Shown here piece after piece: positions 50,781-61,528 of a stretch of 64,000 nucleotides of DNA. Numbering within the stretch: the stretch's first letter is position 1; the number at the start of each line of letters is the position of its first letter. The DNA lies in assembly GCA_036897095.1 (NCBI GenBank), contig JAYMSP010000073.1:1-64000 (forward strand), in the 5' to 3' direction. This stretch comes from Plantago elongata (taxonomy: Eukaryota > Streptophyta > Magnoliopsida > Lamiales > Plantaginaceae). The notes below the pieces were generated by a model that saw nothing but the letters and a program-made list of their open reading frames with translations, made no database searches and was not told the DNA's origin. Made by a program: the position numbers and the translations under genes.

Positions 50781-52776
50781 TTATGCGTAGTCAGAATGTG
50801 GGTGATCATCATTAAGAAGAGGCACCTTGCTTACCGCATTAGGGTTAGCTGCCTTCTTGGGGCGATACAGCAGATAATGCTGCACCATGAAAAGAATGTC
50901 GAAGAAAACTGAAACCTGCAAAACAGAACCAGTGGAAAGTTTCAGATTTCTACACCGTTCCAAAGATGTACAACAGTAAAAGCAATAATTTAGCTTTGTG
51001 GCATAATGGATGCGGTTACTGATAACTTTAGCTTTTAGAAATACTCTAGTTAGGAAAGACGCGTGGGAATTATTGGTAGAAGTATAAAGGTTAAACTTTG
51101 GAGAAGTGAAAATGATACGAAGAGAAGCTATAGCTGTTTTTGTAACATTCAATCCCTTCTTTTCTTGAAAATGCCCTAGGCGGAAACAGTACTATGAAAG
51201 ATAAAAATTCAATTATTATTACAAACAGTGTAAATGGATCAAGGAAAGTAGCTTGAAATTCCATAACTACGAATATGCAGAGAAGAGGAATATATTGTGC
51301 ATTACATACCAATGATATCATGGTCTTCCCAAGGTTCCCGTAGAAGTTAATCCATGAATCTGTGAGAGAGTCAACATTCAAAATAAGGATGGTTTCGACA
51401 TTCAAATTTATCCAATACAACAGAGGAGCCGGGGAATAACTTACCTTGATCTATGGATTGCACTGCCATCTGTAAATAATTAGTTATCCCTCCAACAAAG
51501 TCGAGTAAAATGTTGCCAATGCTAAACCCGACTGTGCTTTTTCGCTTGAAGTTTAAAACGGCCTGTATTTAGCAATACGAGTCTGTATTTAGAATCAAGT
51601 GCAAATATATACTACTGTCAAATGCATATATAGAACTTGAAATCGTTATCTTTACTCCCACTCACCTGAGGAATGTATTTTATGACAGTCATTACCACCT
51701 GAATAGTGCTGCAATCAAACATGAGAAGCATTAGTTAGAAACACACCAGTTTCAAAAAGTTCAAGAATATTATATCAGCCTAGTTAATTTCTACTCTAGG
51801 AGCAACAGAATTGAAACTTCACTTGGAATCGTAAAGAGCAAAAAGATGATATATTTCAGCTGCATTCTTATTAGGCAGCAGCTGGACTGATTGCTCAAAA
51901 GTTTTTTCTTAAAACGCAAAACAAGAAACAAAGAAAATACATCTGAACTGCAAAGAAGGCATCTTACTTGAAGCAGGATATCAGCCAAAACCAAGAATGT
52001 TTAGGTATGGCTATGAAAACACAAACGAAACCAGATAACCAGGCCACGGTAACAATTGCAATCGAAGCTTTCGACACCTTCTGGTTCCCTCTCTGCAAGG
52101 CCATAAAATCCATACCTCCAGTAAATATAAAGATATCCTATGATCCTATCCAATGATGCCATTATATGTTGAGTCTATGAAAGCCGAATGAAACATATAC
52201 CGTAACTTACATCATATATCACAATCTGCAATAAGGTAAAAGCAGTCAAGAGAACAGCATGAATGGAGAAAGCTACATCATTGGCAGCAACCGGTATCAA
52301 CTGCAATCACCAACATTTGCTCAACTCATGTTTCTGAACATTCAAAAGTACTAGCCATAGTTTTATCATTAACTATGTACAAAAGTGTATTAATATCTCG
52401 TTTTTCTGACAATTGCTCATGAAAGTTGCAAACCTCATTCAACCCGAATTTCTGGCGGTATTCTGCCTGGACAGTAGAGCTAAAGAACAAGACAGAGTTG
52501 TATATAAGGTACGATGAGTGCTTGGTCAAATTCAACAACACAAAATCAAAATTCAATCCAACAACACTGCAACAAAACAAGAAAATCCAATTAATCAAGA
52601 AAACAGTCACAACAAAACAAAAAGTTGAAAAAAAAAACCCAGATATAAAAATCTTACCTTTTCCTTTTGTAATTCAAGACAACTTGTGGGTAGAAACTGA
52701 TGGACCAGGAAACAAAAGCAACCCATCCAAGAACGTTGTACAACACCTCTAAAGGAACGGAATTCCAAGACGCCAT
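50781..52776 (-). CDS. Cystinosin homolog (PQ-loop lysosomal/vacuolar cystine transporter)
   Basis: Cystinosin exports cystine from lysosomes or vacuoles in symport with protons. Eight minus-strand exons, 52776-52658, 52566-52434, 52300-52211, 52092-51968, 51708-51666, 51562-51445, 51359-51310 and 50915-50781 (TAA), give 270 residues in continuous frame, the usual plant length. Two PQ-loop motifs are visible: [13 protein letters not shown] (PQ at 30-31) and [14 protein letters not shown] (PQ at 169-170). Hydrophobic segments between and after them fit seven membrane spans, including [20 protein letters not shown] and [20 protein letters not shown]. The C-terminus ends [12 protein letters not shown], compatible with a tyrosine/dileucine-type sorting tail, which is an inference. 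Several exons are only 43-90 bases. Confidence 0.94.
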
Positions 52777-54766
52777 CTTTAGGTCAATTCGAGTTTTTAC
52801 AGATTTGGGATTTTATCAGAGTATGTATATATATAGAGAGGAGCAGAATCCGACCTCTAAGCGAAATAGGAGGTTTGGATTGTGTTACGTGGAAGAATAA
52901 TTATGAGGAAGATGATGTAACAGGAACGAATTCCAATGAGGTGAAGTGAGCTTTCACTTTGTAATGGTAATGGAAATTGAATATGACCCATTTCTCGTCC
53001 CCATTCTTCGTGGATATTTTGGACTTGTTGAATCAAATTCAGTTATTTTCCAAAGTACCAGTTTTGTCTGGTATGTTACTCCATACGTCAACGCTCCTGA
53101 TTTGTGGTAGTAGATTGAGGGAAATTGAAAAGATGTTGAAAATTTTCTTTCTTAAATTTGGTGTGATTTAGAGAAATAATGGAATTTTAGGGTTAAAAGG
53201 GAAATTAGAAAACATTAATCAATCTTATCCAATGGTAGTATTTATATTAGATTTAAGAAAATAAAAGTACGCAATATTATATTTATCGCTTACCTATTAC
53301 TTACCGGGTCTTTTATATCCAGCAAGGATGTAGATTTGGGGAAATATGAATTGAATCTCCACATAAAAAATAATATAGTTCACACCTTCACGATTCCAAG
53401 CCAAGATTATTTATCCTGAATGAACGCGAAAAAGGGAGAAGGGAGTGCAACAAGAGAAAGCAAGAAAAATTCTCAAGTAGGTCACACTGATGAGCAGCTG
53501 AGAGAGTGTGGAACCCAATGGAAATATCACAGTTGCAACAGCATGTTTCGTTAAGCCTTAACACTGAAAAAGAAACTAGTGTGGTAAATGTATATCCTAA
53601 CGCTAGAAAAGCAAATTATGTGTGTATCTATCTGAATATGAAAGAATACATACCGTCTAAGGCTCAAAAGTCCATAAACGGTTGCCAACATAATTCAAAT
53701 GTACATTATCCCACCGTCACATCAAACTTCATACATTAAAATTAACACGTAATTTTATATGAAAAATTAAAATGATAACAAAAAATAAAAAAGTGGGAGA
53801 AAATATACTTTTAATGGTAAAATGTATAATTTTTATGTAAAAATGAAATTATTCATTATTTATTAGTGATGGGGTAACTAATTTTTTCAATAATGTATAA
53901 AGTGTGATGGAATAGTTAAAATTGATAAGTGTATAAAATTCGGTAGGGCGGAGGGAGTATGAAATGACACTCCTCTCCATGAAAGATGTGTGAAACCGAA
54001 AGTAAATTTCGTCTCCAAGAGAATTAATTGTGGCGCCAAACACCAAATCCTATATCTCCAATTAAACGTGTATGCTGAAGAGTGAGGTTGCATGTTTACT
54101 CCGTTCCGTTAAAATTGAAATAATTTTTTATTTTGAATGTTCTAATAAAATGAAATAATTTTTCATTTAAGAAAATAACTTTACAATAGAACTTAATTTT
54201 AACCACACATTATTAAACACACATGTACTTTTATATATCAAATTCATTATTAACCATACTATATAATTTTTTTTAAAATTTATATAAAATTAAATTATTT
54301 CGTTATTAACTGAATGGAGGGGTACTAATTATGACATTTATAAACTATCAAATGTACTTTTACTATATGCATGTAAAACTATCCCCAATGATAAAATCCC
54401 AGAGTGAACCGCGGTATCTATAAAAGCCACCTACTTTGATGCTCATGTTGAATCACTATGTACATACGTGTTACACATGATCATTTCATAAAAATACCGC
54501 ATGAAAATAATAATCAAATAAAAACATCACATATTAATAAGGTAGTTAATCAATGTCATATGACAACAATACCGTTAAAAAATTGTTACTGAGAACCTGT
54601 CCATCACAAATCGACCCATTGGGTATGTTTTTCCTAGCCCAACAAATCGACCCACCAACATTACTACTCGGGTCATAACCCGAACCAACTTCCCAGCTGA
54701 ACAATTCACAGATCATCTTCAGCACTGTGAAACAATTTCTCATCAGTCTCTTCACAAACACCAGAA
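52777..54766. other. Divergent region between cystinosin and ATP12
   Basis: Two kilobases with both promoters, AT-rich spacer, a Stowaway-like MITE at about 54097-54329 and a second MITE end (GGGCGGAGGGAGTA) near 53945. A 77-codon open frame near 53506 has no recognisable features and I do not call it a gene. Confidence 0.6.
54097..54329. mobile_element. Stowaway-like MITE
   Basis: The left end reads TACTCCGTTCCGTTAA followed by GAAATAATTTTTTATTTT. The reverse complement of the right end reads TACCCCTCCATTCAGTTAA followed by CGAAATAATTTAATTTTAT. Flanking TA dinucleotides and the TACTCC-type ends fit the Tc1/mariner Stowaway class. Confidence 0.6.
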
Positions 54767-56743
54767 ATGGCGTTACTGAGAGAAACCCTTAAATCCCTAA
54801 ACCCGACCCTCTTCCGACTCCTAACACCCACCACCCGCCACTTCACCAGCCTCGCCGCCGCAGCCGAATCGGAGTCCCCATCATTCTCCTTCTCCAACGA
54901 TGATAAGATAGACATCAAAGGTCCCAAATCACCGTCTTCTTCCGTCACCATGCCGATCTCGTTCATGACTGGATCGATCGTCGGAAGGCGGTTCTACGAC
55001 AAGGTCACCACCAGAGAAGCTGACGATGGTGTTGGATGGAGCGTGATGCTGGATTACAGGACGCTTAAAACGCCTGCTAAGAGGAACTTGAAGTGTCCTA
55101 CTTTAGCTCTTGCCAAAGCAATTGCTGCTGAGTGGTCGTACCAGGTGCATTTCAGCTTGTACTTTGCCAGTATTGATTTCAATTGAACATTTCAGTGAAT
55201 CGTAGATTTTTAAGTTGAGCTTAATTTCATGAAGTTTGATGAATGTTATTGATCATGTAGTTTATGTATTTTGATTTATTGGTTTGTGTACAATTATAGT
55301 GTGTGGCAGAGTCTAATTTGAGTGTTTGGGTTTCGATTGTATGGTTTAACTTGAGCTAATCATTTTAGCATAATATCATGCCATCTGATGATTGATCGTT
55401 TGTTAAGTCGTTCACATCTAATGAATTTAGTTTATGCATTTTGATTCACCTGTTTGATATTATCTTATGCCGGTGTTATTTGCTCTTTGGTTGTGGTTTG
55501 TGAATTTGAACTTTATAGGTTTAACGGAAATGAAGTCCAAACATCAATCTCTTGCTAAAGACTTTAGCTTAATCTCGTAATTGGTCGAATTTGCTGGTAA
55601 AGGCTTTTAGAATATGTACTTGGATTCATTAATTCGTTTATATTTCATCTGGTTAGTTTTCCCTAGCGCTTCAGTTTTGGGTGCTCTATCGTGTGCACTT
55701 CTTGACTTGGAATTTCTGGGTTACGATTCTTGAGGATCATGTGATAAGAGACCATCTGATGGATTATTGTTTTGTTGTAGCAACAAGATGGGATCAGGCC
55801 ATTTACAATGCCTCTGATGAAGCTTGCATGTACAGCACTTGAAAGAGTGCCTGTTGTTCGTCAAAAGATTATTGATGATCTGATGAAGAAATTCCCCCAG
55901 GATCTAGTGTTCTGCCGTGTACCAAAAGAAAGTGATGTAACAGGCAATCTAAGAGGTTTTTTTTTGTATTTTATAATGAATCTCTGATTGATTGGTACAG
56001 TCGAGGGGAGATTCTATAGATGCATTCCTTTTGTTTTTTTGGTGGTGTTGATGCTCCTGCATCATTTCCTAAGATCTCAGTATCATATTAGTGCATTGCT
56101 ATTGTTATCAGGGTGTCAGTTAAATATCAAATAGATTTGGCACAATCCTCCATCTATTTCCATTGAAAGCATAAAAAGGTGTCTAGGTTTTTAACTAACA
56201 ACGGTGGCTCGAAGCTGCTTAAAGACATTGAAGGTAGGCTGTAGGCCAAAGTAGTTCTAATGGTATTGATACTCATAAGCACCAAAATGATGTTATAGAT
56301 TGTGTTTGTTTCTGAAATTATATTCCTCTCCTGAAGCACCTAAATTAAAATTTGCAGAACGGCAAGTGGAGAAATTCGGCCTTCTGCTAAGATGGTTAGA
56401 ATCTGAATTTGGCTATAGGCCTGCAGTCTACACCAGTTTGTTTGGTGGCAAGCAGGAGGAGGGTCTGGTTACTGCTATGGGGAACCTTCTTAAGAAAACG
56501 GATGACTGTGAACTAGCTGCAATTGACGCAATTGCTTCAGCTTCTCACTCTCTGACCATTGCAATTGCAGTTGTTCGTGAACAGTTGAGCATTGAGCAAG
56601 CAATTGAGTTGATTAGGTTGGAGGAAGATCTGCAAGTAGATCGGTGGGGTTTGGTTGAAGGTGGTCATGACATCGACATTGCTGATTTAAGAGTTCAAGT
56701 CTCGGCGCCCATTGTGTTTCTTGGACTTACAAGGAAACATTAG
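54767..56743 (+). CDS. ATP12: ATP12: mitochondrial F1-ATPase assembly factor 2
   Basis: ATP12 is a mitochondrial matrix chaperone that binds the F1 alpha subunit during ATP synthase assembly. Exons 54767-55144, 55781-55943 and 56358-56743 (TAG) give 308 residues. The N-terminus is a mitochondrial presequence (MALLRETLKSLNPTLFRLL, Arg/Ser/Thr-rich). The ATP12 domain follows with GRRFYDKVTTREADDGVGW, LDYRTLKTPAKRNL and TMPLMKLACTALERVP. The last exon holds VEKFGLLLRWLESEFGYRP, DAIASASHSLTIAIAV and RLEEDLQVDRWGLVEGGHD. Intron 2 can only be spliced in frame with a GC donor (ACAG|GCAATC) or a poor GT donor (AGAG|GTTTTT) 14 bases downstream. The strong-looking GAT|GTAACA donor would put the last exon out of frame. 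The GC choice is used here. The gene is divergent to cystinosin. Confidence 0.92.
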
Positions 56744-57153
56744 ATTTTGTTAGTTCAACCTTAATTTAGGTAATTCACTTGAATAAGCTTTCCCGTTTCG
56801 TTGATTAGTTATCTTGTTTGTTTATTTATACCAATCAAAGTACATGCATGTGATGTAATACTATTCCTGCAAAAACCTGTTCTCAAATGCTGAAAGTTGC
56901 ATACAATCTGGTGTATTTATTGACTGATTCCGAAAAGATAATAACAAATTGAATCAATGATATAAATTGATTTTGTTTTGTTCTAGAGCTATACTATGTA
57001 GGCAAACTTTATGAGTTATCAAAGAAGTAGTGCCAGGCAGTGTGAGCTATATGGTCTGTCTGTTCTTAAACCTTCAAGCATTCTGCACGGTAATATATAC
57101 AGTAGGGGTTGAATAACATAGCGCTATATTGCTAATTTGGTATCCAACTCTCT
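56744..57153. other. 3' UTR of ATP12 and spacer
   Basis: No gene seen. It ends at the 16-bp target duplication of the SINE. Confidence 0.5.
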
Positions 57154-57276
57154 AACTTGTTTCTTGATCGACAATGAAGCGCAGCTCAATTGGTAAGATG
57201 CTTCACCTCTAACCAATATGTCAGGGTTCGAGTCACCTTTTAGCCATTTCAAAAAAAAAGAACTTGTTTCTTGATC
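57154..57276 (+). mobile_element. Young tRNA-derived SINE with perfect 16-bp target duplication
   Basis: The 16 bases AACTTGTTTCTTGATC occur exactly at 57154-57169 and again at 57261-57276. Between them is a 91-bp insert with an A-box-like CAGCTCAATTGGTAAGATG, a B-box-like GGGTTCGAGTCACC, a short non-tRNA 3' part (GCCATTTC) and a poly-A tail. This is the diagnostic structure of a pol III-transcribed SINE inserted by target-primed reverse transcription. The whole element is barely longer than a tRNA. Confidence 0.9.
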
Positions 57277-57311
57277 AAATTTGACTGCATTATTTCTCTA
57301 TTACCTGCGAA

Positions 57312-57652
57312 TCAGGGGTCCTCTTCACAGCACCGGACGCAAATTGGGGGTTGTACTCTGATGTCGCAGTAACAACAGGCTGTTTCACAATCACTACTAC
57401 ATCCTAGGAATCATCCATAGTAGAACATTAAAGCTTGAAATAACACATATAATCACAGTACATAAACTTTGAGTTTATTGCATGTTCAATACCTGTTACA
57501 GTGACGTATTGTGGCTCTTGCAGAGTTTGAGGATTTACTAGTAATGGAAGGCGATCTGTTGCTTCTGTGATTGTAACATGAAATGTCAGTTGAATAAGGA
57601 CCATTAAGATTATTAGACATGCAACAGCTGATGCTATTTGCTTTAGAAACAT
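57312..57652 (-). CDS. Small secreted cysteine-rich peptide, two exons
   Basis: Minus-strand exons 57652-57493 and 57403-57312 (TGA) join in phase 1 to give 83 residues. Exon 1 encodes a signal peptide (MFLKQIASAVACLIILMVLI and on to about residue 31), then a hydrophilic spacer. Exon 2 adds the C-terminal core GCSSDCETACCYCDIR, then PPICVRCCEEDP, with cysteines spaced C-x3-C-x3-CC-x-C-x8-C-x2-CC. The donor ACAG|GTATTG and acceptor TTCCTAG|GATG are canonical. Unspliced, the frame would end in a cysteine-poor tail. A TATA box lies about 70 bp upstream of the ATG. The peptide is probably exported to the apoplast or an endomembrane compartment. I do not recognise a named family; eight cysteines in a short tail suggest a disulfide- or metal-bound module. 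No function is assigned. Confidence 0.75.
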
Positions 57653-57718
57653 GATAATTTGTGAAGATATTGGTGCAGTTAGGTTGTAGGGTGGTAAAGA
57701 GTACTGATCTGTCCGGCT

Positions 57719-57725
57719 TATATAG
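57719..57725 (-). promoter_or_regulatory. TATA box of the cysteine-rich peptide gene
   Basis: The minus strand reads CTATATAAGCC about 70 bp upstream of the ATG at 57652. This is a good plant TATA match and supports expression from a short 5' leader. Confidence 0.55.
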
Positions 57726-59099
57726 AGTCCACTTTACAGTTTATAAGCTGAATCTTAACACAGCCCCATACATGTGACTTGATAATCTAAACACTGTTTA
57801 TATTATAAATTGAGCCTCTGTTTGTTTGCATGAAAAGATTGATTAATTCATTCTGCTTTGAATAGATTTGGTGCAAGAATAAAACAAGGACATGCTGATC
57901 ATGTGAGAGGTGCAGTTAATTTACCCAGGCCTAAGGATGTGAAGAGAAGCAGCTTCTTGAACTGTAAAATTTTCCTTGTACTCTTTAGCTGTGTACTCTG
58001 CTGTTGTTACTTACTGTTTGGAATGATAGATGTACTACTATAAAGTTTCAAAGTTAAAACTTGCCAAGAAGACATCTCATGTTATTCGATAAGCAATTCA
58101 AGAGTGTTCGCGTTGTTTGAGTTTTTAATTATCTTCGTAAAAGTTAATGAATCTGGGCACGACCTAAGAACATTGATGCCAGAGTTATTTCTACAAGCAG
58201 AATTTATACTTGCAATTATGGGAAATAGTTTAAAATCCAAGTAAGAGTCAAGAATTCCTTATTGAATTACTTGCAAGTTGCAACTATCCTATGTACAACT
58301 GGGTTTTGCTCATTTTGCTGAAAAATACTTAAAACCAACTTGGTTGCTTGCCCTGTTGCTCATTTACCCTGCTTGGTACTCTTTTATTGATTGGGACATT
58401 TCACCCCATACCAATATAACTAAAATAGTAATTGGATAGCTTAAGAGCTATGATTCCCATAATGTGTTTTTTCTTATAATATCTCCATCAGTTATAACTT
58501 ATTCAGTTTCAAAATATATGCCACATCAACATTCTACTTACTACAAATCACTTTGCAGCTCTACACAATACACAACTCTAATAGTAAGTTCTAAAATCTA
58601 TTTTATTTCAATATTTCTTTCAAACTTAATTATTATTTTCTTTTCTCATTTTCTTCAAACGTTATTCTTGAATTGAATTTAAATGTTATTAATTAATTAT
58701 AACAAAATTAAACTAGTATTTTTTTATTAATTAAAAATAAAAAATTATATGATCTAAGTGTATTACTCCATATACCAGTTGTGATGATTTAATAAAATTA
58801 GACAAGAAAATTATACGATCTAGGTTTATTTTATATTGTTATTTATATAATTATTATATTTATATTAATGAAATAACGAAAATGTTTAGGACTCATTCAG
58901 CAATGTACTTAAATTGTTTTAAATATTATTATTATATTTGAGATAAATTTAACTAAATTTAAATGAAATATAAAAACTGAAAGAAACAAGAAACAAATGA
59001 AAATTATGAGAAGAGAGAAAGAAATAGGGGAAAGAAATGAAAGAGAGAGTAGAAGAAGGAAAAAGGCAGCAAACGAAAACAAAGTGAAAAGAGAAAAAG
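57726..59099. other. Intergenic, AT-rich
   Basis: An isolated open stretch at 57858-58043 after a possible acceptor (TTGAATAG) reads RFGARIKQGHADHVRGAVN and ends in a hydrophobic Cys-rich segment. It has no ATG and no identifiable upstream exon, so it is not called. The rest is AT-rich and purine-rich non-coding DNA. Confidence 0.5.
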
Positions 59100-59870
59100 A
59101 AATTTAAAAAAAGGGAATGACCAGCGTTGGGACTTTAGACCGTCCAATGGGTCGCCGTTGGAACGGCGTCGCGCCCGACGCCGCGCCAAAGGAGTCCCAA
59201 CGGGCGTTTCTTGCCGCGTCCGTTCGAGTGAATTTGCACCGTGTCACGGTCCAAATAGCGCATGACACGGCGCCTGACAACATCCAATGGGCTGCTGCCA
59301 CATCCCACCCCCTTTCCTTTTTTTTTGGTTTTGTTTCTTTATATTTTGTCCGATTTCAAACGCGAATAACTCAAAAAATATAAATGTAAAAAATATATAA
59401 AAATTACCAACAGATTCGTCTCTTCGATATCTACGAATAGATACCACTCTTGATTATTTTTGGATCATTTCATCTCACACTCATTTTCTCTCTCAATTAA
59501 ACTTAAAATTGTAAAAGAACCTCTAATAATTCAATTTTATTAATTTCGACTTCTAAACTCTATTATAATATATTAAATATGTTTTTAGCAAAATAAAAAA
59601 ATATTTTTTTTAAATTTTAAACCTTAACAAAAATTATAAAACGATTTAAAACAATGCAATTTCATTAATTTCAACATCTAATCACTCTTATAATATGAAT
59701 AATATGTAAATAAAAATTTAAAAAAAAATTAAAAAATTGATGACGTGGTGACGACGCGATGACGACGCGCCACCACTATGGCAAAAACAACGACGACGCG
59801 TCGTCGTGGAATGACGACGTGCTGTCGGACCGTCACCATTGAGAATGGTATTAGTCTTGTCCCAAAAGCT
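59100..59870. mobile_element. PIF/Harbinger-like relic
   Basis: A GC-rich block (59115-59300) with CGTTGGGACTTTAGACCGTC and GGGTCGCCGTTGGAACGGCG-type sequence is paired with a second GC-rich block near 59735-59870 rich in GACGACGCG and ending CACCATTGAGAATGGTATTA. Between them is AT-rich DNA. These blocks recall plant PIF/Harbinger elements in composition and end sequence. No transposase frame survives; borders are approximate. Confidence 0.4.
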
Positions 59871-60155
59871 CAGACTCCAATGTCCCAAATCGAGTTCGAA
59901 ATTGATTTGGAATTCCGTTGGAGATGGTCAGAGGGTGTTCCACTACATCACAACTATTTGATGAATGATTCATAATTAGTATATCTAGTTAAAAAAACAA
60001 AGTGAATGATTAATTTTTCATGGGATTATCACCTACTATTCACCTATTAATTATATTCACCCATATATACTGATTTAAAAAAAATAAAAGTACTTACTTT
60101 TGTACTAGTTAAAAAAAATAAAATTACTTACTTTTGTACTAGTTCATATGTTTTA
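59871..60155. other. AT-rich spacer left of the Pack-MULE-like element
   Basis: It contains a short direct duplication of AAAATAAAA(G/T)TACTTACTTTTGTACTAGTT near 60082-60142. No gene. Confidence 0.5.
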
Positions 60156-61006
60156 TTATAAATTATAGGGCGAATTACATCTACACCCCCCCGTTAGATT
60201 TAAAAGTTGCAGATGACTACCACTCAGATCAACAATTACATCTAAGTCCTAATCGATAAAAATTAATTACATTCAGGTTCACGAATTTGACTTTCAGCCT
60301 GGAAAAGTCATTTCTACCCCTGTTTGAATTTCAGATTTTGTATTTGGCCAAACAACCTTAAGTTGTCGTTTTATTTTTGGGATTAGTGGAATTCCTGTTG
60401 TTGCATATATTCCAACAAAAAAGGATTCACATATTCTAATCGGATTTTCATCTTCAGTCCAATCTAATTTTATTGGTTTCAATGATTCCAGAGATAGTGC
60501 TGTCACTGAGAAAGGAGAAACCAAATTCTCCACCAAGAAAGAGAAGATAGTTGGTCAAAATGATCTTCGCAGAGAAGATATTGAATTGGTCTTTGAGAAG
60601 CTTAGGGATGTTTGATGCAATGCTTCCAGAAAACATGAATTCCAATGAAATTCTTAGTTTGTTCAAAGAGGAAACTCATAGTATGGAGGAGGTGGAAATT
60701 TGATGTGTTTGACAAAAACGGAGATGGGCTTATTGATGTAAGGGAGTTGCAGGATGTTCTCCGTTCTTTGGGGTTGCAAGAAGGATCCGAGATTGAAAAC
60801 TACAGGAAAATGATTGGTGTATTTGATGAAAGGTAAAGGTAAAAGTATTGCTAAGGGTGTGTTTGGTTCGCAAGTAAAATGAATTGAGAATTAAGATGGT
60901 CAACATTTTTTGAGTTTTATGTACCTAGATGTAATTGTTGATCCCGAAGGATTCAGATGCAACATAAGCATCCTTCAGGGGTGTATGTAATTATTTATAA
61001 ATTATA
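60156..61006. mobile_element. Pack-MULE-like element carrying a calmodulin-like gene fragment
   Basis: The 12 bases TTATAAATTATA occur at 60156-60167 and 60995-61006 and can contain a 9-bp target duplication. Immediately inside, the left end reads GCGAATTACATCTACACCCC and later GATCAACAATTACATCTAAG. The reverse complement of the right end reads ATAATTACATACACCCCTG and later GATCAACAATTACATCTAGG. These are diverged TIRs of about 85 bases. The interior (about 60440-60840) is a broken CML gene piece. Long TIRs, a 9-bp-compatible duplication and captured host coding sequence fit Mutator Pack-MULEs. Confidence 0.65.
60440..60840 (+). pseudogene. Calmodulin-like (CML45/47-type) gene fragment, frameshifted
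   Basis: Reading on the plus strand gives NDSRDSAVTEKG and REDIELVFEKL in one frame, then MFDAMLPENM and LSLFKEETHSMEEVE in another, then FDVFDKNGDGLIDVRELQDV in a third. The last is a canonical EF-hand calcium loop (D-K-N-G-D-G-L-I-D-V-R-E). It continues LRSLGLQEGSEIENYRKMIG and stops at FDER where a second EF-hand should begin. Two frameshifts and the missing final EF-hand make it a non-functional fragment of the CML45/46/47 class, enclosed by the TIRs of the surrounding element. Confidence 0.8.
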
Positions 61007-61390
61007 AAGTGAAAATTATACATCACTACAAACTCTTATGTAAGACTAGTTATTAATGATCCTGAATTAGTGAGATTTATTTTTGGTATCAACGTCATTT
61101 ATTTCCGATTTTAGTACTACAAGCCTGCAACAAAACTTATCTACTATCCATTCCCAAATAATCATATTCCGTCTCTTTTGACGAGGGAAAAACGGAAATG
61201 TAAAATTTTGATGTGGATAGTTGAGGCCAAAGATAAAGTTTCATAATACGACGTGCATATAATTCCAATATAATGTAATAAAGTTGACGTGTGATTATAA
61301 TTCCAGTTGGTACAACTACTAATGCGAAGCGTACTCACCTACAAAGCAAAAAGAAACATCTCTTCATCCCATACAACAAAAACGATCATC
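61007..61390. other. Intergenic, upstream of the NOI gene
   Basis: AT-rich sequence forming the promoter region of the NOI/RIN4-domain gene. Nothing else is recognised. Confidence 0.5.
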
Positions 61391-61399
61391 TATTTATAG
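61391..61399 (+). promoter_or_regulatory. Putative TATA box of the NOI/RIN4 gene
   Basis: TATTTATAG lies about 135 bp upstream of the ATG at 61529 and is followed by a pyrimidine-rich leader typical of plant 5' UTRs. Confidence 0.45.
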
Positions 61400-61528
61400 C
61401 TTTTCCTTCATTCTCACCATCCTCTGTATTGTCTTCTTCTCCCCTAAAGACCCGTTCTGAAATTCGATTCAATTTCCTCTCTGTAATAAAACTTATCCAT
61501 TTCCATCACCTTGAAATCGCCATCATTC

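Noticed and set aside
53506-53739. 77-codon open frame on the plus strand
   Set aside because: No recognised motif, no splice partners, and it lies among MITE debris.
57176-57235. tRNA gene
   Set aside because: A and B boxes are present, but the sequence does not fold into a full cloverleaf and is followed by a poly-A tail inside a target duplication; it is a SINE.
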